Shown: piece after piece, positions 26,731 through 39,100 of the stretch
How the letters are laid out: every line of letters starts with the position of its first letter
How positions within the stretch are numbered: position 1 is the first letter of the stretch
NCBI GenBank assembly: GCA_036571765.1
Contig: BROE01000020.1
Span: 10,257,461-10,321,460 of the forward strand
Source of the DNA: Plecoglossus altivelis
Taxonomy: Eukaryota > Chordata > Actinopteri > Osmeriformes > Plecoglossidae
Direction of reading: 5' to 3'
Length of the DNA stretch: 64,000 nt
Translations under genes and position numbers: made by a program
The notes under the pieces: generated by a model
Seen by the model: only the letters and a program-made list of their open reading frames with translations
Database searches by the model: none
Told to the model about the DNA's origin: nothing

Positions 26731-28651
26731 TAATATTTTACAGAATAGCACTTAACACTTCACGGTCTCATTAACCATGTCAATCTGGACGCGACATAAT
26801 AAACAAGACGAAAAAGAACTAGAATAATAATGTTCCTGCTAAGCGTCACCTTGAAACGCTTTCTGTTATGTTTTTGCCAGCTTTGTCAGTCATAATATAA
26901 CCTTACTGATGAATGACTGGAGGACTATGACTTCATTACGATTGGACAGGAAATGTTGTCCGTTCCTAGTAATGACCCCATATCCATCGATAAAAAGGCT
27001 TGATAAACGTAGACTTCCTGAGTGTGGATGGATAAATACAGCCTGACTAATGAGACCCTGGCTGCTGAAGATGACAGCAATGCTCTATATCATGTGCCGC
27101 TCTGTGGTTCAGAGGCTGCAAGGAAGGCTTTTATCCTTTCTTTGAAACCACAGCGAGAGGTTGCTTGTTCAATTTATACTTTCACACAATGTGGATGTGA
27201 TCTCTCAGAGAGAATAGCTTAAGATATCCTGGTGACCGTAATACAAGAAGCCATTTTCAAGAAAGTTTTCTCTATTTACCTTTTATTGCACTTAGCTCTA
27301 TCATAGTCATATGCAGTGACAATAAGAAACCTTGCTCTGCATGTGAGGTGCACTTAAAGAATCTCAATGTATCACAGTAAGAGGGGACCTCACCAGCTTA
27401 CACCAACAAAATGTTTTCATTTACCATCCTCCCTTTTAAGGATGTCGTGTATCTATGTCAGTGTCACCAATGTCGCTGAAATTAAAAAAAACACTGCGCC
27501 TATAGATTACGGTTAATAGCATTTCCTATTCTTTGCCAGTTTACTGACAGTCTGGGGTTTCCAAATCTTGGGACAGAAGTAAATTAGAAACACCAAAGGA
27601 AAAGCTAACAGATCCCAAAAGAACCTCTCCTGAATTGCTAAGGGATTCACAATTCACATAGCATTAGAAGAGTATGCATGTGCAATTAGTAGCAAGGTTC
27701 CTTCTTAGACACTTTTCTCCAATGTTGTTTTGAACATATGTAGTGACTTAGAGTTGTGTCATAACATTTAGTCTTAAAAGTGTACCGATAGTAATTATTT
27801 GACAACTCAGTTAAAGCCTGTTGCCACCTAGTGGATTGTTGTCTGTTCCCACAGGACAGGTTTTTGTCTCTTGACATGCTCTCTCTTACACAAACACACA
27901 CACGCACCACTCTTAAAGTTGTGTCAGAGAGAGTTCAACTCTCTTTAACTTGAGATATTGTTCTTGCAGCCATACACAGCTGACGTTCTGCCTTGACACC
28001 AACAACATATGCAAATATGTGTGATTTCAACCCCACACTCACCTCAGGCTAAACAGAACAACAAATCACATCTGTTCCTTTTAAGGATATTGCATGCCAC
28101 TGGGATTCACATGTGTCAATGGAACCAATTCATTGATTTCAATCTTTCAGAGGCTTACAGTTCTTCATACGACCCTGTGAACCCCTGCTCCCAGGGTACC
28201 TGCCCTACATCATTCAGACTGCACCGTTGTTGTCAGTGGAATATATTGATTTCATCAACCAATTTTGCTTAATTTACTGACTTTAATGGCCTTGAATGAA
28301 AAAAAGCAATACCTTACCAATACATGTGCTCTCATTAGGAGCAAATAAATATTAGATTAGTTAATGCATCCTGCAGTAGTCTTTGAAGTGACAATTTCCT
28401 ATATTAGGAATGGGAGTATGCCACTCAGTCATTTTGGGTGAGAATTTCTTTTAAGGTTGTTAGTACTATCATTTGCTATTGATATTTGTTGTGATATCCG
28501 TCAACCATTGAACGAGGTCTGTTGGCTTATAGAATGGAACACTTGAAATGTAAACTTTCCTTGTTTAAATGCAAACACAGTGCTTTCTTGAATGTTTCAA
28601 AGTTAAGTGTAACCTATCTCTGGTGGGAGGTGTCCTTCTCCATGTCATCGC

Positions 28652-28695
28652 ATATTCAGTAGAGTGAAATGGTTCGGATATTCAGTAGAGTGAAA
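28652..28695. repeat. 26-bp direct duplication
   Basis: The string atattcagtagagtgaaa occurs at 28652 and again at 28678. It lies about 200 bp upstream of the CpG-rich candidate promoter, so it might duplicate a regulatory site, but nothing shows that. Confidence 0.8.
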
Positions 28696-28849
28696 ATTCA
28701 TAGGGTAATACTTTAGCAAAAGACTACGTTCCTAATCAATGGGAGAAGTGATTGTAGCCTATCACCTCCTAGACTAGTTGATTCTCTGGACTGCTTTACT
28801 GATCACGTAGAGGTTTGGTATTACATCCCAGATAAAAGAATTGGGCTAT

Positions 28850-29760
28850 TATATCCGGACCGCTTAGACTGCCCAGAAGGGTCTGTTCCGCTTGAATGGT
28901 CGGTGCGGTGAGTGAGTGCCTCGTCGAGAGACAGCTCCTACTCGTGTCTGCTCTGCTCCTGGTTGGGGAGTGGAGGGAAACTGATGCATCACAGTAAGTA
29001 GCGACGGCTTTCAGTTCGTAGTCGCGGGAAATGCAATTTTAAGCAATCTACCAAACTGTGCATGCTTTACATACAGTGGGTTTATCAATACTACCAGAAC
29101 ATGCACAATTTAGCATAATGTAAATTAATTAGGTTTGACGATATAGCTTTTGCGATGCTCTCTGAAGTAGGCTAGGTTAAGGGACGCATAGTGTGGCGCT
29201 GCCGACTGAATCACCAACAGGGATGCCTGTGAGCAGAATTTTGTTTAGAGTATCGAAACGCGGATTAATTTAAATACCAGTTGGAGGAAAACGTACAAGG
29301 TAAGATTAACCTATTGATAGGCTCCATTATTGCTATTTTTTAATGAAACGCAGTTGAAGCTTGACATTAATGTTTACTTAGTGCTGTCATCAATGTGATA
29401 TTGTCTTTGTAACGAAGCGTAGTTACCATCGGTCTCATCCATTCACAATTTTTATTTCAGTCTGTGAATACGTATGATATAGAACAGAAACAATGCTTTC
29501 ACGTACGATGTGCCTTAACTCCCTACACTGAGAAGTAGCGTGCCTTCTAGAAGTTATTTGCATGCCTGGGTTATCTTGTGAATTTATAGACACGAGGTGA
29601 AACTATGATCTTACTCAGAATGTTGATTTTGACATGTACCAATGAGTCAGCTGTGCCACTCCGATCTGTACAGATGTTTGATAATCTCATGCGATGCGCT
29701 GACTCCCTATCATAATCTCTGCGGATTTGGTGATTATGTCGTTGACCACCAACTGTGGCC
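28850..29760 (+). promoter_or_regulatory. cntn3: CpG-rich region, candidate promoter of the second contactin gene
   Basis: The density of CG dinucleotides rises sharply here, with at least 13 in about 28855-29030 and more up to about 29700, whereas flanking DNA is CpG-poor. It lies about 7 kb upstream of the signal-peptide exon on the same strand. It contains strong splice-donor strings (acagtaagt at 28991, aaggtaaga near 29298). Contactin genes normally start with untranslated exons, so a promoter here is reasonable but inferred. Confidence 0.55.
28860..28993 (+). other. cntn3: Candidate untranslated first exon of the second contactin gene
   Basis: This is a CpG-rich stretch ending in the donor aca|gtaagt at 28993/28994. 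It would splice to the acceptor at 36045. The start is a guess because no TATA box or transcript end can be read. A second donor near 29298 is an alternative end or an alternative first exon. Confidence 0.35.
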
Positions 29761-32700
29761 ATGGAATCTGTCTAGCCAACTAGATTAAACAGGCAGTAAA
29801 TGAAATAAATAAATCACTCTAGTATGTTATACTCAACTTCTCACGTTTCACTGACAAACTTTTAGCATAGTATTACGATAAAATTATTATTCTACTATAC
29901 TATTGCTTCTTGTTCCTATTATAAAGTAACAAGATACCATTGCATTCCCTTATTTTCCAGAAAATGTCCATCGTCATGTTAGTTCTGTCTACTTAAAACG
30001 AATGCGAGCATCTGTTAATCGGTCTCAGATCTTAGTAACATAGCCTGCTATGGTTTCTGGCTGTCCCTGTCTGATCCTGACGCGCACACGCAGATGCGTT
30101 TGTTTTCAATCGCTGTATCAAGTCAGAACTAAAACCAGTCTTTAATATGCATTATAGATATTTGAGCATCTGCTCAGTTCGCCTCTCCCATTCTAAATAA
30201 TTACTTGTTGTCCAAATGATGTTGTTTCCTTGTGCCTGGCAGATTCCTGTCAAAGTTATGAGCCAAAACGTGCACTAAGCATGTGGTGTGAGTCGATAGA
30301 AGCTGTATGATATGAATTAAAACAGCTCATAAGGAGGGAGAAAAGCAGTCATATTTGTATTTACATGTACACCACTATCAATTAAAAAAATTAAAAGCAA
30401 TAGCAGCTTCATGGACAGTCTCAAAGTCAAACGTGGTGTGTAACTGTTTATGATCATGATTGCTGCAACTTTCAAAGATGGTTCATTATATGCTTGTATG
30501 AGAGATTATCTCTGCTGGTGCTTCCATGAAGGACTGAGTGCCCAGCCACATGCAGCTTTGCAGGAAGTTGAAAACACGCCTTTAATGGGTAGCGTGCTGC
30601 AACCCAACAGCCTGTCAGAAGTGATGTAAGGCAGAAGTGACATTAAAAAGATTCTGGGATAGATACATTTAGAGACACTATGAAAATTTAATTGGACAGT
30701 TTTATGTGGTAAAAGATTTGAAAACCTATCAGGGGTATTTTCATTTTATGCATAGAATTAATTTTTCTTCCCTAAATTGCCTAGGAAAACAGACAATTAT
30801 GTGTTTACTGTACTATCCATTGGGATTCAATACAATGTACAGTAAGCCCGTAGCAAAGCAATTTAGTTGAAGCTTTTCAGTTTCTATTCACATTAACTAG
30901 TTTACTAGTTGTAATATTCAGTGGGGCATAACCAACTGTACACACCCCATAACCAGATGTCCTGCAGCTTGGCCGACCAAAATCCTGTCACCACTCAACT
31001 GTATCAGAGGAGCTTATAAGCACTGTATCAGTCTGCTGGGATAAAAAAGTCTCTTACTTCTTCACACTTGATAACTCTTGGGATCATAGTATCAACATAG
31101 GATGTGTTGGGCCCAAAACATTTGCTCACACCAATATTGTCCAACTACGTACCCCTGTGTACATTGTAATTGGTCTGCTAGACACTTTATCATCTTTACC
31201 CATACTGTACACAACCAGTTGGCCATCAGTCAGCACATTGCAACATTGTGAAGGTCTGCATAATGATGTTACAACATGCAGTAGACCTATTGCAGTCTCT
31301 GCATGAGATCGCTACTAGGGATCACCACCACAGAATTAATATATTTTATGAGTAGACAATGGAGGTTGTCTTGCTGTAGAGGCTGTCCTCCTTACACAAG
31401 CTGGAAAGACATATGGGGCCAAGAGCAGCAAATAAAGACAAATGCTCAGTGTTAGTAGTTTAGCACCTCTGCAAAAAAAAAACTTATTTTTGCTGCACTG
31501 CTGGTTTTTAAAAGTAAACAGTACTGTGAGACTTTTCAGGTCATATTTCATATAGTGAGGATGCTACAGGCCCCTAATACTGCTTTGCAAGTTAAAAGGA
31601 AGTGGTTTATGTCTGTTATGTCATTCTGAGGTATACTGTACATGGCTGAGAAGTTACATGTTGATTGTTTATTGGAGTTAGTGTCAGTCATTATGTTAAA
31701 TAACATATTATAGAACAAGTCCTCAGTCAGCCTCAAATCCAAATGAAAGATCTTCCAGAACGACACCAGGCCAACGGCATGCAACACATTTTGTACAATA
31801 TTCCCCTAAAAAATATTATGTTTGAAAGTGATTTTCTTTCCACCTACCAACCCCTGAAGTATTTATTTTAACTCAATGCCTGAAACTGGGAAAGTCCTGA
31901 TTATAGGCACAAGTGATCATCCTCAGGTGTTGTTTTGATAAGACGCCCATTCTTGTCTATTCTTTTGGGTTAAGCTATAATGGGGTTTGATTGATGAGAA
32001 AAAAGGCTCCAATTGATTGTGAGTGTTTCCTTTTTCTTTAGAGGGGACACCTTGTCTAACAATCCCTGCCAGTGCTTAGTTGTTTTTATTACGACATGTT
32101 TCTACGTGGATTAAATTAACACTCAACATCCCAGTTGGCTTCGGTGAAACAGTTATTGTGTGACCAAAGAGACTAAAGACCAAAGAGATTTCCCTTTTAG
32201 GTTTTAAAGTTAGGGTAATAAAAGACTGTGGGAGCTAGGTGTGTTTATAAATGCATTAGTGGTCTCAATTTGTGCATCTACTCAGTGATCTACAATTAGG
32301 AAAAAGTAACTCAAGTCTTGAATCCTTACCAGTTCTACATTAAAAAGTGCAAAAGCAAAATATGTCACTTAATATAAATGCTTTTTCTTCCCACTAAAAG
32401 GGATTTAGTCTGCCCCAAGTGATTAGTTGTCTGTTTGAGATATTGTGGTCTCTGCACACACTATGGATTGGATTTCAATTAAACAAACAATCCCTTATTC
32501 CCTCAGGGTTTTTTGCACCCTGATCTCCTCGTTCATAATATATGAAGTAGAATTCAGAAAAATATATCAGTAAAATATTACATTGAGTACTGTATATGCA
32601 ACCCCATACGTAAAGTCCTATAAAATGCCTGAAATAGATGCTTAAATGTGTTCTACAAAAAAACCTTTTTATGGTTTTCTTGCATCGTTTTCTTTAAACA

Positions 32701-35700
32701 TCGTGCACATTTGTGACTTCTTGGGACAAGCTTTAATAGAGGTCTCAATAACAAGACACCACCCTACAACTAGCTTGAGGATAAATACAAGCGTTGGGAC
32801 TGTTGCATTATTAAACGTGCTTTATATGTGGACTACTAACAACAGCTTTCCAAGTAATCAAAGCAGGAGGTCAGGTCTGAGCTTCTTCTAGAGAATATGT
32901 TTCAGTTGACGACTTGACATGGGAATCCTTTTTAGCTTTCAGCACTTTGTTTCAGCATTATTGCAATGGGACATTATCTGATTGCACAAGTGTTTTGAAA
33001 TGTATAGTAGTCCATTGGGTGTGGTTGTGATGTCTGAACAGTCCTACCTACTTCATTTATATTGCGACGCAATAAATAGTGTGGCCTATATGGTATTATT
33101 CCCGTCTTTCATCCTTTGAGTAAAATACATGAGAAGTGTATATGTGCATATGATGTGCATGTGATGACAGAAAACATTCAAAAGACAAAGTTTGCTTGAG
33201 CAGTCTATACATGAATCAGCCAAACAAGGTTTTGTAAGACTGGCTAAGAAATGGTTATCGGAATGGCCTGATTTAATCAGTTGTGTTGATGCATTTCCTG
33301 TCTTCCTAAGGACTAATATTTTTGATATGCATTTATGTTTGCTAAATACCAACACATTTTATTGTAGCACTTATGGCATCTCGTTTTACAGGGTAGAGTG
33401 ATTCTCTGGGAGTTCAATCAAGTGACCAGCTTGAAGAAGGAATTATGGACAGCTAGAAGCCTTGGTAGTGAACACAGCTTTAAAAAGTTCTTCAGGCATA
33501 AGAAAATCATCTTATTTCAAGATGTATGAATTCTAAACCTTTGTTTTTCTGACCTCTTGGTATGGAAATGGAGTACAGCGTATGAACAAAGCAATTAGAC
33601 TTTATATTTATGTGACATAACGTAGAAACCTTCTTGTGTGCATCACCAAGTGCAGGGTAGATAGATGCTTATGTTAGCGTAATGGAGCCTATCACAAAAC
33701 TTCCTTGGATGCTCTACGAGCCATAACCATGTCATTGTCATATGTCAAAGTGGCACCCACTGTTGTTACCGTTCTACATAAAATGCATGGTGCCATTTAA
33801 TAATACAAATACCACACGCTCACACACCTTCACCTCCTTACATTCCAGATTTTCCTTCTTAAAAACATTAGTTTAATTTAATGAATGATGATATTATATA
33901 TGAAATGGATTCATTGTAAGCCAGTTTGTAAAACACTGTCAATGAAGGTAGATTGGGCCAGGTTGTCCTATTTCCTGAAATGCTACTATTTATCATAATG
34001 AGAGGTTTTTCATGTTTCATGCAATTACTGAACGGTAAATCTAAAAGAATTTGAGTCATTTAGCTAATTGTAGGTGTAGTGGTATATTTAAAGCTAAAAC
34101 TTGATTCAGGACTATGCCTATCATGGGACAATCAATCTGCAAAATGATACAACAACTTTTCCATCAAAACTAGAATGTGTGGCTACTCATTTATTTTTCA
34201 CCCCATTATTTAAAACAAAACGTTCAGTTGGATATGTTCTGAACTTTTTCCAGTCTACCTCACTAACTCACCCCTCTAACTCACTACTTGGTAGCTAAGG
34301 CAAGAGGATGGCAAAAGAAACTAAGTTGTTTAAATGAAGTCCATGTGGTCTAACACTGAATTGGTTTTATTCAGTGTTAGACCACAATTGATTGTACGCA
34401 CACCTTGTGTACCTTATAGGGTTCCCTGGTGAGGGATAGGGATAGATTTTCACTTCATGTTTAGCAATACATTATTTTGTATTTGCTTGCAAGTATACTA
34501 GTCCTCTTACTGAATATTCTGATTGGAAGCCCTTTGGAGAAATGATACACACCTCATGTTTGCATCACTTTATTTGAAGTGGGAATAGCTGGCGCCTCAT
34601 CGTTATATTGCTGGATTTTTAACTGACTTGTTAAATAAAAATCTATTCCCTGTCTATAGTAGAACGCAGTGCCTCGAAAAGCTTGAGAGAAAACGATGAA
34701 CAAGAGAAATCCACTCAGGCAAACCAGGATTTAAGTCTCATATAATTTGAAGACAAAATAATAAGACATAAAAAGATCATATTTATAATTGTATTCATTT
34801 TGTGGATGCCGTTATCCAAAGGGACATGCAAAGAGAATATAGGATCTCGTCACTTATTGATTTTCCCCTGTCCATTGTTTTACATTTAATAATTGCATTG
34901 CTCAGAAGAAAATGTTAAGTGTGGCATAACATTTCAAGTAAAAAGTACTTTCCATTTTAAACACTTCTGGTACAGTGTATCTGGGAAATGTTAAACAGTT
35001 GTGCTAGACTGATGTGCACTGTACTTCATCTCGATGAATAAACATACATTTACCCAAGGGACATTGGGTTATTGTAGCTTGTTGTCTGGAGAAGCTTTGT
35101 AAATGGTACATTTCATTACTTAACTCGACACATTGCTGCAATACATTTTCAAAATTAGTACGTATCTTTTCCAGAGGCAGCTTGTGACATTCTCAACAGA
35201 TGTATTCAGTATTCTACCCTTAGACTCAGGGAAGCTGCATAAATCGCAGTACCTACCCCCACTGTGTCCCGCCCTTCCCATGTCTATCTGTCAAAACACT
35301 GTACCATACCATTGGGGGGAAACAAATACAAAAAAGGGCCAAAGCACTATGTAGTAAGTTGGTCAGGAAAAAAAGAATTCTGGCTAGCGAATTAATGCTA
35401 CAGGATTGGCATTCCTTTGTAGTATGCATTGGGTCACAACTGTATGGATTTTTAGAAGGCAGGGATTGCATTTGACTCATACCACATAAATTATTGTTCT
35501 CTTGGATCTAATACGAATTGAAAGACAATTTCTGGATGGAATGTTTCTCTTCTGGTGCCTTCACACCCCACACACCATCCATGATCCATACTTCTGCTCT
35601 GCACACTTAAGGCCTGGGGCACAGAAAGAATTACTATACCACTGACACAATGCAGACTTTTATGTTTGTTTACTTACATTCTGGCAATATTCGTGGCATT

Positions 35701-36045
35701 TTTAACAGATGAATTAAATATATCAGACTCTAGTGGGACTGTCAGTTTTGTCAGTTGCTTTGTGTCTACTAAATGTTTCATAATCATGTGCAGGTTTATC
35801 ACTTATTCTAGACTACTCGTAATTCATAGTTATCGTACACCGTTTTGTTAAACATCTGTTTATAGTTGATCATATTTACACTGGTTTCTGCTCCATCAGT
35901 CCAACTTTTTTGTGAGTTTACTTCACTTCATGCACCTTTCAAATGACTGGTCTGTTTTATTCTACAGCACAAGTGCTAATGATCTCTATTTTCCTATTAG
36001 AATTCATTATTTATTTCTTAATTTCACCTGTCTCTTTTCATGCAG
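28994..36045 (+). other. Putative 5' UTR intron of the second contactin gene
   Basis: About 7 kb of AT-rich sequence without supported coding regions. It includes the 17-bp perfect hairpin at 34344-34386. If the first exon lies elsewhere, this stretch is simply upstream DNA. Confidence 0.4.
34344..34386. repeat. Perfect 17-bp inverted repeat (hairpin)
   Basis: The left arm is tgtggtctaacactgaa (34344-34360), the loop is the 9-base ttggtttta, and the right arm is ttcagtgttagaccaca (34370-34386). The arms match with no mismatch and pairing stops just outside them. It is shorter than a normal microRNA precursor. It may be a MITE relic, a palindrome or an RNA hairpin in intron RNA. Confidence 0.9.
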
Positions 36046-36182
36046 ATTGAATACCTGGAAAGGAACACAAAGGGTACCGTACATTTGTGATTGGATGTGA
36101 GTCTACTTTGACCCTACAAAACTGAATATGATGTTGCTATGGAAACTGCTGGTGCTGCCATCACTCACGAGGTGCCTTGCAG
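36046..36182 (+). CDS. cntn3: Exon with 5' UTR, start codon and signal peptide
   Basis: The acceptor tctcttttcatgcag ends at 36045. Bases 36046-36127 are 5' UTR and coding starts at 36128. The first ATG is preferred because it has A at -3 and reproduces the MM start of CNTN3; the next ATG follows at once. The 18 complete codons form a hydrophobic leader ending RCLA. The donor gtaaag is at 36183 (phase 1). An in-frame stop at 36098-36100 excludes a longer N-terminus within this exon. Confidence 0.88.
36095..36100 (+). promoter_or_regulatory. Start-stop upstream ORF (ATG immediately followed by TGA)
   Basis: An ATG directly followed by TGA lies in the 5' UTR, in the same frame as the main ORF and 27 bases before its start codon. 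It has T at -3 and T at +4, a weak context. Minimal start-stop elements are known to stall or reduce downstream initiation in other genes; an effect here is inference. Confidence 0.5.
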
Positions 36183-39100
36183 GTAAAGTACCTTATTAAG
36201 AACTTCTGATGCTCGCAAGAGCCTTCTTTGTGATGTTTGTGTCCTTATTCATATGTATTTAGGGCAGGTTGAAGTATGAAAGGCATAGTTTAGAATAGAG
36301 GTAACTCAAATACACATGCCATGGGCAAACATTAATTTCTTTTTTCCATTAAGTTACAAATAATATTGGAGAGTTTATTTATTAAGAAAGGAATTGTCAA
36401 AGTAACTAAGTGTATCAAGGGAGTGGCACTAAGCAAAGGTTGACTGCAGTTCGGTTTCTTGTCATGATTTTAAATGAGGAGATTTAAGTTCAGATATAAA
36501 ACTAAACATACAAATATTCATATTGAAGCCATTGATTAGATTCAAGCATTTGAAGTGGAAGATTGCATCACCTGAGAAAAGGCAATGACCTTGGATCTGT
36601 CATAATGAAATACTCGATGTCCATACTTAACTACAGTGCAAGGGTAGAGCTCAGTTTAGACATTGGTGTACTCCAAAAAAAAAGATTTCAGACGTGTATT
36701 AGTACGAAGACTTACATGTGGGATGCTGTCAACCTTAGAGTAAGAATGTAAAAGAAAAAGGAGTAAATATTGGAGGACTAATAAAGAGGGAGGTGCAACG
36801 TGGACACATCAGTGAAAGCTTTACTGATAAAGGTGACAACAGCAAGGAACACACAACTGACCAAGAATGAGCAAATAACAAGGATTTAAATACCAAACCA
36901 AACAAGACACAAGTGAACGCAACATCACTAACGAGATCACTGACAGACAATCAACAAGACACAGGTGAAACTAATAAACACAGACCACAGGGACACACAA
37001 GGGCAGGCAAACGTAGGCCGGGGCACGGCCGTGGGCGTGACAAGGCGTTAATGAAGGTGGCAGTTTTTGCATGTGTACGTGTGACTGTGAACCTAAGTGA
37101 TATGATAGCTTTCCTCAGCCCCACTGTAGAAAGGTCTTTCAGTGCTGATTCGCAGATAAGAAGTTAGTTGATAGACTGTGACTTTAATTGTGAGAAGAAC
37201 CACCTCCAACTGTATTTTTGTTTTTGTTTTAATTTAATTATGCACAAATTGTTGAATAACCAGAGCTGGTTTTGTAATAGCACCTCCCCTCAACTGGGCC
37301 ATCTCTGGTCATGGGATCATAGACACCATAGAAGTGGGAAATTGAGACTTGTGGTTATATTCTCCCATTCTATCTATAAAGCTGTCGTAAAAGAAATAAG
37401 GCTTAAGGTGATGCCTCCAATTGATACAGTAAAAAGCTGGCTTAGAGGGGGTATAAGTCAACTGAAAAACCTTATCTGAGTTTTTTATCTGTCATTCCTT
37501 TACTTTACAGTAAAGCTGAATTATTGCTTCATTATACTGTGGTCCCCATTTCACCCAAGGGCTCTTTGGAATTGATCACATTTTATGGGGGACTTTAATT
37601 TGTCTTTCTTACAAATTGGTGGGGTCAACAGAGAACATCGGTTTGATTTCACAAAGTGTTTAATCAAGAAGTATTATCCTAATCAAGATAAGGAAAAGGC
37701 TCTAATGAAGAATCACAGCCCTGTACACCCGTCCGCTTATTACTCAACTCACACCAGACTTGTTTTAGAATTTATATTGAGATTTTGCTTTTTGCAACCG
37801 AGTCAGCATAAGTGTAGCTTCCTCAGGAATATGCATTTTTCCAACGATCAATCACCCTGGGCTTAGTGGCAATCAGTCACTCTTGGTGACACATAGCAGG
37901 AGGTTCAGTGCTGATTGACAAGCTCTGATAAGCATGGTGTTGAGTTTACTTGTTGCTGCTCTCACAGTCTAGCCAGCAGAACAGCTGCTGCCACTGTGGG
38001 ACATTCTGGTTCTATGAATTAACGGCTAACTGTGCTTGGCCTTGATGCCTACTCCTTTTGAAGTCTAACTCAAATGAAATTACATTATTATACAAGCTTC
38101 AAATGAAGCTGTACTTTACCTGCTTTACCATAACAAGATAGTCATAACATAATGATTTGATCCATAATTATATTATTAAACTCATCTTACAAAACAATGA
38201 ACTAGTTAGTCGTTTTTGTATTGCGTTCTCTGATAAAGGTTTACATTTCTCTCTGTTAGTAGCCACTAGTCAATACACCGGATGGAAAAGGTCCCAGAAC
38301 TTGTCACACAGCAAATAATCGATTAAATGAACAAAAAAACACAACATTAACTTGTCGTATTCCAAGCCATAGTGTATGTGAGATGTGGTCTGTGAAGTTG
38401 TGTCCTGCTATTCCAACAACAAACCTTTGTTCTGCATGACGTACCAGCCTCCCATTCCTTCTGTCACTCTAAGCCTCGCTGTTGGCGTCTGATTACACAG
38501 TTTCGCTGTCCTCCGCTGGACATGCATGCCATTCTGATTCGTTACATGTCACCCCTGCTCATTCTATGACAATGACTGTGCCATTACAGTAATAGAATTC
38601 GTCCTTTGCACTGTTTCCTGAGCCTTTAACAGAAGCTTACACACTCATTCCTGCTGCTTTCCATTTTGGCACCTGAGAACTTGATTGGCCACACCTGATA
38701 TGCCACGGATATGGAGAATATCCATCTCCCCGCTCAAGACATCAACATTTCACACTAGCCTTGCCATGTGTATGAAAGAGGTTCTTAGAAGGGCTTTCCT
38801 CACCCTTAGACTTGGTGGCTAAATGCTGAGTAATTTCCCATTTGAACATGAGGTGACTTTGTTATCTCTAGAGACATTACTACAGTTGTCCTACAATGTC
38901 TGTGGATCTGTTGGGTAACTAGACATCATGTACACAGTATGCTACATCACTAATGCAGTCCTGGGGTCTCTGCTTGCTCATCTAAAAGCATGGCTGAAAT
39001 ATATATATCCTTCACAATTAGAATGTCTCAGTTGGCAATATGCATTGACTCTAATGCATTTCTGAGTGTGTTCAAATTATAGCGGCATGAAACCTTTGAT

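Larger units (their letters stand above)
7786..28849. other. Intergenic region between the two contactin genes
   Basis: About 21 kb of AT-rich DNA with no open frame showing codon structure, splice context or recognisable protein similarity. It contains a Tc1-like remnant (8176-8412), a possible LINE/SINE tail (22030-22147), a 62-bp tandem repeat (26546-26730) and small direct duplications. It could hold enhancers, but I cannot demonstrate any by eye. Confidence 0.7.
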
